Source of the DNA: Castor canadensis
Lineage: Eukaryota; Chordata; Mammalia; Rodentia; Castoridae
DNA length: 64,000 bases
Assembly (NCBI RefSeq): GCF_047511655.1
Contig: NC_133395.1
Coordinates: 74,867,910 to 74,931,909 of the forward strand
Reading direction: 5' to 3'
Shown: piece by piece, positions 54,695-64,000 of the stretch
Position numbering within the stretch: the stretch's first letter is position 1
Layout of the letters: each line of letters starts with the position of its first letter
The notes under the pieces: generated by a model
The model's database searches: none
Seen by the model: the letters and a program-made list of their open reading frames with translations, nothing else
What the model was told of the DNA's origin: nothing
Program-made: the position numbers and the translations under genes

Positions 54695-55065
54695 GCTATC
54701 AAACCACTCAGCTTTGTGTTACTACAAGGAAATGCCTGACACCAGCTACTTAAAAAGGAAAGAGAGGCTTATTTGGGCTCACAGTTTTGGAGGTTCAAGG
54801 ACAGGCTTGGCAAGGCCATCTTGCCTATCTCACTTCATTGCTGGAAGGCAATGTGGGGATGGGTGTCACAGCCAGTGGTCACACCTCCACCTAGAAATCA
54901 AAGAGAGAGAGACAAAGCTCATGTGATCCCTTGGAGGGCATGCCTCTTGTGACCTAAGGACCTCCCACTAGGCTCCACCTCCTGAAAGTCAACAGCACCT
55001 CCCAATGGTTCCTCCTGGAACCTTTCCCAAATGGACCTGCTCATGTGAAACCATAGCATCTCAAC
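54695..55065 (-). mobile_element. MaLR-type LTR fragment, reversed
   Basis: It contains GGAAATGCCTGACACCAGC, GGCTTATTTGGGCTCACAGT and CACCTCCTGAAAGTCAACAG, the reversed layout of a MaLR LTR. It lies about 430 bp upstream of the TEX26 start codon. Confidence 0.65.
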
Positions 55066-55069
55066 ACAA

Positions 55070-57610
55070 GAGTTCAGAGAGGGAGCAGAAGGTGAAAAGT
55101 GTGCTTAGAGACAGAAGGAAGAAGGGACACTTGTGTCCCTGTTCTCACCAAGCCATGTTCCTGGGACCACCCTCAGAGCTTTGTGATCATCTAGTTGTTG
55201 GTCTATACCACCCGTGGCCATGGACTAAGGATGAGGAAGGTCTTTCATCTTTATATTCTTGGCAGCCATCTGGTAATCTGACACCTACTAGGTGCTTAGC
55301 AACTTCTGACTGGCTCCAGGTTGGAGCATCAGTCACTCCTGTGAAGAGAGGACAGGGCATACACATTAAAGACTGCTAGCAACATGTTTAGAAAGCTCTT
55401 TACAACAGATTCTTATCCTGAAAGGAATTAGCCTTACAGAGGGCCTTAGGTAGACAATAGTGTAACGAAAGAAGAGTTTATTGAAGGAGGCAGAATGCAA
55501 GGAACATCTTCAAAATGAAGGGCTAAACTAGAATTTTCTGAGGGGAAGAGTCTCTGCAAATAATGGAGGGAACATAACACATTTTAGAATCAAATTTCGA
55601 AACAATGAATGGTGGAACACACTAGGAGGCACAGACTGCTGCCGGTGTTATAAAAGGCAAGAGTCTAAATTAGGATTTAGTAGTGCCATCTAAATTAAGA
55701 AAGTAGCACCCAATAACAGATTAACTGTCTGGAAATGGTAGGGCTAATTAGCATAGCATAATTTAAGAGAAATATATTTTTAAAACAGAGCAGCAAGTCT
55801 ATAGAACTTTTAAAGTGAATTCTTATTACTATCTTACATTTGTCTGCTTTTCAGCGAGCTGACATGATGGTGCATGCACCGAATGGAGCAAGAGTCAGAA
55901 GATGCTTTTGTTGCCTTAGAGTAAAGCAAAGACTTCTGTGAGCCCCAATTTCCTTATCTATAAAATGAGTATATGAGTTCCTGCCTCACTGGGCTGTGAA
56001 GATAATAACCTTGACAATAATTTATCAATGATGAGCCACACAAACCTTAGGTACTGCTCTTTTGTCTGATTGCTATTCTGATCTTCACTCTTTTTATACA
56101 GTCTCTCACTTCTGTTTCAACATGTGTTTTTTGGTTTGGGTCCAGGTTATTGTGAGTAGTTTAGCCCCATTCTTGCCAAAGTAGAGTTTCTTTTCCTATC
56201 TCCCTTCCTCAACAAAATACTGACGGCACCAAGTGCAAGCTGTATGATGGTATTAAGGACAACACCCCGGCCATGATAGAAGCTCAGGAGCTCCCAGCTT
56301 CCCAAAAGAAGAGTGCCTGTGCTGAGTCCTCCAGGATGCCCAGAGTCAACCAGGTGAAGAGGAGGAGGTCACACAAGGTAAAGTAATGGCCCAAGTGGCT
56401 TGAACAGCTGCCTGAACTCAGAGAAGACCGGGAGTTTGGTGTTACCATGTTGGAAACAGAGAGCTGGGTGAGGGCCATGTCAAGAGGTCAGGACTTCACC
56501 AAGCATGGGAGACATCACTGCAAGGGTTAAACAATAGACTAACATTTCAGTAAATCCTGATCTCTGTTCCAATAGGAGGAGGAGAAGCATGTCATATCAT
56601 TCTGCCAGAATAAGTTAATCACTCAGAAACCAAAACATCGGAGTTATTATTATGCTTTGAAGACAGTTTCTCATTGATCCAAACAACTGAGAATAGCTGT
56701 GTCAAATAGGTTAAAAGTTAATTGGTTGTTTCCAATTAAAATTATTGTAATAAATTTCTTTCCGCATGTATGCACACACAAAGGGTACACAATGCAAAGC
56801 AGTAAAGATGGGTGGGTGGTAGGGGTGAGCAAATGGTAACCCCAGAGCACTCAAATGCTGGCTGTCAAGGAGAAGAAAATCTTCAGTGGGGAAGAAAAGG
56901 AGGGGGCCAAGTAGACAGCATTATTGCTTAAAATGAGACTGAAATAGCCAAGGTCACAGGCCACACGTAGAAGGCAGGGAGGGAGAGATGGAAGCTACAG
57001 GACAGGGTGGAGGAGCCCAGCTGCAGGAGACAGGTGTGCTGGAGAGCTGCCTCCCAGTCTAAAGGTGCACACCCACACCTGGGCATCTGTGGGAACATGG
57101 ACTTGGAGTCAGTAAGTCATATGGGAGCTAGGCTTCTACATTTCTAATGAGATCCCCAGGTGATTCACAGAATTAGAGATGGTCAGACCTAGAGTGTCTA
57201 GGCAGCCTCAGCATCACCAGTTAACCAATGCAGAAGCTCAAGCCCACAGCTACTGAATCAGAATCTGTACTCTAATAAAGCCTCCAGAAGATTCCTAGAC
57301 GTGTTTCAAATTGGAGAAACACTGCTTGGAGTAATACGAGAGAGAGGCAAGATCATCTCCTGAATGAGAGGGAAAATAGGAAAGAGTTGGGAGGATTTCA
57401 AAAGCAAGCCAATGAAGGATATATTAAAAAAAACAAAACAAAACAAAACAAAACCCACAGGTATCTGCTTCCAAAAGCCCAGAAGAGGTCAAAAAATCTA
57501 CAGTAACATCCAGCTCCTTTGGGTAGGAAGATACTGACTGAAGTTTCTCTACCTCGGTTCTTATACATGGGCAAAAAAGACTTTTCCTTCAAGTGTCCTG
57601 ATAAGAAAAA
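55070..57610. other. Upstream flank, no gene seen
   Basis: A MIR relic sits near 55890-56030 (CCCCAATTTCCTTATCTAT). An AAAAC tandem lies at 57426-57455. I found no MEDAG coding exon here, although MEDAG is the expected neighbour on this side. Confidence 0.5.
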
Positions 57611-57614
57611 ATAG

Positions 57615-57616
<2 letters not shown>

Positions 57617-57651
<35 letters not shown>

Positions 57652-57658
57652 TATACAC
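57617..57658. repeat. (CT)n microsatellite
   Basis: There are about 21 perfect TC units. Confidence 0.95.
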
Positions 57659-57699
57659 ATATACTGATTAACTCGAGAATTTTCTCAATTTTTGTTATG

Positions 57700-58085
57700 T
57701 AGTCTGTATTAGAGCTTTCCAGAGAAACAGAACCAATAGGAAATTATTCATCTATCTTATCAATTAATTTTAATGAATTAGATGGAAGTTGTCAAGTCCA
57801 CGGTCTGTAGTATAGATCAGGAGGTTGGCAACACAGGGAGGACTTTATGCTTCAGCTCAAACCCAAAGGCTATCTGTTGGCAGAATTCCCTCTTGCTGAG
57901 TCTTTGATAGTACTTAGGTATACCCACATTAGAGAGGGAAATCTGCTTTACTCAAAATCTACTACTTTAAATGCCAATCTCATCCAAAAATCCTTCACAG
58001 AAACACCCAGAACAATGTTTGACCAGATAGCTGGGCACATAAAATTAGCCATCACAGACCTAGATCTTTCGGTGACCTTCTAGTT
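57700..58085 (-). mobile_element. Ancient LTR-like element, reversed
   Basis: Landmarks are AGAGCTTTCCAGAGAAACAG, GGCAGAATTCCCTCTTGCTG and ATCTGCTTTACTCAAAATC. It is the same kind of element as 25340-25775, in the opposite orientation. Confidence 0.6.
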
Positions 58086-58099
58086 CACAGTTGAGACAA

Positions 58100-58835
58100 G
58101 AGCAGTGGTGGTAAGTACTCCTAGAATAATTATTATCCTTTTATTGAAAATTTAAGAAAAGAAAATTCTATAATCTCTATATTATTAAGATAGTCTAATT
58201 TCAAGGTGGTAGATTTTATGGTCTACTTCTGACTTGCTACTCACCAAATTTATTTATATTCCATCCAAATAAAGACATAACCTTAAGTTCAGATTATGGA
58301 TTCCATCAAAACCTCATCAACTCCCTTAAATGGGACCTCCATCCTGGGCATCTCTGTTTTCCCTGGCATTTGAGTTTTTCTCCTCTCTAAACTCTTAAGG
58401 AGAAGCTGTCTGGGCCAGCCATTGGGGCAATCACCATTGCTTTCCATAGTTAGTTCTCTCTTCAGATCTATACAAGGAGTGGATATCAAGTGGGAACACA
58501 TTTTAAATCTGTTATTCGAGCACTTACCCATCCAAATGAATGTTCTCTTCTTCAAAGTAATTTATTTTAATGATGCTGCTATTGATTAAAGCATTTTTGA
58601 AATTCCTTAGAAACTCCCTTTAGAAACAGATGCACACAATTCTTTACAATTTCTTCAGTGGGAGGATAACTTTGCTCTTTGAAGATAGATTGGATATTTT
58701 AAAAAGTAAAAATACATTTGATCTGATAATCAAGGTGGGTGATCAAGTTGAGCACTGTTATCCTTTAGCCCCAAATGAAACTGTGACCATCAAGTAATGA
58801 GAAAACTGACTTCCTCATTCTGTAAATAATTTCTG
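58100..58835. other. Intergenic, no gene seen
   Basis: This is AT-rich unique-looking sequence. Confidence 0.4.
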
Positions 58836-58839
58836 GACC

Positions 58840-59575
58840 TGAAAAATTTTTATTAGCATATATTAATAGTACAGATGTTTATGTGATACTTCCATGCATG
58901 CCTATAAAGTACTTTGGTCATATTCACCCCTCTATTACTCTTTCTTATCCTCCCTCCCCCCTTTTAAAAATAATAAGTTTCATTATTCTACTTTCGTACA
59001 TTCATATGAAATACTCTGATCATGGATACCCCCTCTTCACCTTCTCCTTCACTCCCCCCACCCATTTGCTGGTCTCTACCCCCAAACAGTCCCAGTTTTA
59101 TACTTGTATCATTCTTTTTCTTTTTTCTTAAGAGAGATTCTGTGTGAACATGTGATACTGTCTTTTTCAATCTGGCTCATTTTATTTAACATGATGATTT
59201 TCAGTTCCATCCATTTTCCTACAGCTAACATAGTTTCATTTCTTCTTTACTCCATTTTCTTTATCCATTCATCAGTTGGTAGACACCTAGGCAGATTCCA
59301 TAGTTCAGCCACTGTGAGTAGTGCTTCTGTAACCACAGATGTGCAGGGATCTCTGTTGCATGGGACTTACACTCCTTTAGATACATACCCAGCTCTATTT
59401 TTAATTTTGAGGAGCCTGCATACGATTTTCATAGTGGCTGCACTAATTTACATTCTTACCAACAGTGTGTAAGGGTTCCTTCCTACCTGCCCCTCCATCC
59501 TCTTGATGGTTGCCACTCTGACTGGGGTGAGACGGAATCTCTGTAGTTTTGATTTGCAGTTCCCAATAATAAGCA
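58840..59575 (-). mobile_element. L1 3' end, reversed
   Basis: The minus strand reads as the last part of L1 ORF2 plus 3' UTR (plus-strand landmarks TTTATCCATTCATCAGTTGG, TTTTCATAGTGGCTGCACTA and CACTCTGACTGGGGTGAGAC). A plus-strand frame of 122 codons over it is a shadow. Confidence 0.8.
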
Positions 59576-59579
59576 TAAG

Positions 59580-60115
59580 TTCTCCTCCCTGTTGGTGGGG
59601 AGGAGGCTGAGGACATTACCTGCTTTAGCAGGCTTGGCCTGGGAACAGAAGCCTTAAACCCACTTGGTAGCTAATGCACACCAGGATCCAGTTCCCTGTG
59701 GTGAGTCTCAGTGCTTTCAGACCCACCCAGCAGTTCACCTCCTTGTTAAGGGGAGGAGGCCATGGAAATCATGTGATTAGAGAGCCCTAGACTCTGCACC
59801 CTCAAATTCACCCACATGCTGGGATGTAGCTCCTGGGTGCAGTCTCAGTGCTTTCTGACCCACCCAGCAGTTCTCCTGCCTTGTGACTATAACTTTGCTT
59901 TCTCTTCAGTGTCCAGGGGAGCCGGGAATGGGGCTTGGAACTGTTTGCTGCTTTTCTCTGTTGCCTTGATTTCTTTCTGTGCTTCTCTGCTGTCCTGCCA
60001 CCTCTTCCATGATTCCCAGTGCTCTTCCTCTCTTTCTCTCTCCAGAAGAGTCTCTCCTGTGTTACCTGACTCTTCTCATTCATAGTCAAAACAGTAGATG
60101 CTTGTAATCCACCAT
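59580..60115 (+). repeat. Unassigned segment with an internal 45-bp direct repeat
   Basis: GTCTCAGTGCTTTC followed by GACCCACCCAGCAGTTC occurs at about 59705 and again at about 59842, 137 bp apart. It abuts the reversed L1 end and could be L1 sequence in the opposite direction, from a twin-priming inversion. Confidence 0.5.
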
Positions 60116-60131
60116 CTTTTCTCCCCACCCC

Positions 60132-60298
60132 CCTTTTTTTGTGGGACTAGGATTTGAACTCAGCACTTCATGCTTACAAACCAGGTGCTCTATTTCTTGA
60201 CCCTCCAGTCCATTTTGTTCCAGTTATTTTGGAGATGGGAGTCTTGTGAACTATTTGTACAGGCTGGCTTTGAACCTGGATCCTCCCAATCAAGGCTG
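60132..60298 (-). repeat. B1-dID SINE, reversed and truncated
   Basis: The dID tail (GGATTTGAACTCAGCACTTC) is followed on the plus strand by part of a 7SL-like head. Confidence 0.75.
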
Positions 60299-60299
60299 A

Positions 60300-62730
<2,431 letters not shown>

Positions 62731-62734
62731 CCCC

Positions 62735-63090
62735 CACCACCAACCCCCCCCCACACACACACATGCTTGGCTGCAACAGAGCAGAGCACCAGGCATTCCT
62801 GTGAAAGCTAAAGCAACATGGAGAGAGCACAGAGAGACAGACAGACACAAACATATACACAGAGAGAAACACAAGAGCAGAGAGAGGCAAAGACAGAGAG
62901 GAGTGGAGAGAGGCAGAGACAGAGATAGAGACAACTAGGAGTGGAGAGAGATGGAGATAGGCAGAAAGAGACTGAGAAGGAGGTGGGGAGAGAGACAGAG
63001 ATTCAGAAAGACAGACAGAGAGGGAGATGTGGAGAGAAATGCACAAACAGTTGCAGAGAGGGAGAGGGAGAGATGGAGGGAGGAAGGAAG
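62735..63090 (+). repeat. Purine-rich simple-repeat tract
   Basis: A (CA)n stretch at 62750-62763 is followed from about 62820 by some 270 bp of GAGA, AGAC and GGGAGA units with very few pyrimidines other than scattered C and T. Confidence 0.9.
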
Positions 63091-63654
63091 GCCACGCCAG
63101 TATAAGAAACAGCTGAGTAAGCATTTTTGCTGGGCGCATTGAAAGAACAACTGTCATTAAATTCAATTAATGAAGACTGTTTTACATCGCACTTTGAGGA
63201 CTCTGCAGGTTCAGAGATAGGCAGTTTTCTGCAATTAGCAACCAAGTCCTGATTCAGGGAAGTTGCTTTCCAGCCCAGACTAGCCTGAGACAGAGAATGG
63301 GCTCTGCAAACACACACCCAGACAAGACATGATCCGTGCCATCTGCCTGAACCACATGGATATCAAAATCAAGAACCTGCCATATGCCATTTATAGTTTG
63401 TTAAATGAATCCTTCTCAAGACTTATTCTTTTGTGGTCTCACAAAAATCTGAGAACCTTTGCACATGCTGGTACAGATATATATCATGACCAATAGACTA
63501 CTAAACATTCTTTCAAAACACTTGAAAACTGACAACAGTTAAATGAACATTGATACTCACTTAAATTAACAATTTTAAGATTATTTTCTGGGCATGCTAC
63601 ACAATATAATTGCTATGTCAGAAAATTTAAAGGAGCCAAAAAGGGAATGTCATT

Positions 63655-63832
63655 TTATCTTTTCTTTGCCCTTCTTTCTCCCTTCCTCACCCTCTTTCTC
63701 TTTCTTTCCTTTTTTTTCTCTCTTCCTTTCTCCCTCCCTCCCTTCCTTCTCTTTCTTTCTTTTTCTTGCTTTCCTTCTTTCTTTTCTCTCTCTTCTCTCC
63801 CCTCTCCCTCCTCCTCCCCCACCTTTTTCTTT
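63655..63832. repeat. Pyrimidine tract
   Basis: Roughly 175 bp is almost entirely C and T on the plus strand (CTTT, CCTTCC and CTCC units). It adjoins the SINE that follows and is probably its expanded tail. Confidence 0.9.
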
Positions 63833-63833
63833 C

Positions 63834-63957
63834 TTTAACACAGGGTCTCACTATGTTACCCAGGCTGACCTTGACTCCTGGGCTCAAATTACCCTTCTCT
63901 GCCTCAGCCTCCTGAGTAACCGGGACCTTAGGCATGCACCATCACACCCAGCTTCTC
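63834..63957 (-). repeat. B1/7SL-type SINE, reversed
   Basis: It carries AGGGTCTCACTATGTTACCC and GCCTCAGCCTCCTGAGTAAC and ends in CACACCCAGCT, a well-preserved 7SL-derived monomer. Confidence 0.85.
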
Positions 63958-64000
63958 TTTTTGGCAATAAACATGTCCCAGTTCTTTCTGAATTGCATAA

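Noticed and set aside
59104-59472. 122-codon plus-strand frame
   Set aside because: It is the antisense shadow of a reversed L1 3' end.

Overview
This is a piece of a mammalian nuclear genome: AT-rich, dominated by old LINE and LTR relics, with a few spliced exons and no bacterial-style gene packing. The SINEs point to a rodent. Many are a 7SL-derived (B1-like) head joined to a tRNA/ID-like tail, sometimes with two or three heads in a row. With the particular L1 3' tails seen here, this suggests the squirrel/beaver side of rodents, and I think Castor (beaver) most likely. The species call is inference from repeat style.

The one protein-coding gene I can support is a complete TEX26 (testis-expressed 26) gene on the minus strand. 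It runs from a start codon at 54,268 in a CpG-rich promoter block to a stop codon at 18,652. Seven coding exons (61, 85, 166, 145, 177, 162 and 65 nt) all have AG/GT borders and compatible phases. They join without a break into a predicted 286-residue protein that aligns throughout with human TEX26 as I remember it (about 289 residues). An X-box-like RFX site lies about 70 bp upstream of the start codon, which would fit a gene expressed with ciliary or flagellar genes.

Layout: 1-10 kb is L1-derived, with a near-complete but decayed ancient L1 on the plus strand (about 2.8-10 kb) broken by SINEs, LTR fragments and a younger L1 tail. 10-18.6 kb is intergenic sequence downstream of TEX26, with LTR, L2, SINE and HAL1-like pieces. 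18.65-54.27 kb is TEX26 and its introns. Intron 4 (10.4 kb) holds an HMGN1 processed pseudogene inserted inside an older MaLR-type LTR, followed by a HAL1 fragment. 54.27-64 kb is the upstream flank, with an inverted MaLR, an L1 3' end, a purine-rich simple-repeat tract and a pyrimidine tract. In human the genes beside TEX26 are MEDAG upstream and HSPH1 downstream; I found no coding exon of either here.

I found no CRISPR array, operon, prophage, rRNA or true tRNA gene, and no convincing new biological system. The most interesting points are the TEX26 gene model itself, its repeated T-x-[YF]-x3-Y motifs, the X-box-like promoter site, the weak exon 2 donor, the nested HMGN1 pseudogene with its clear target-site duplication, and the multi-headed SINE arrays.
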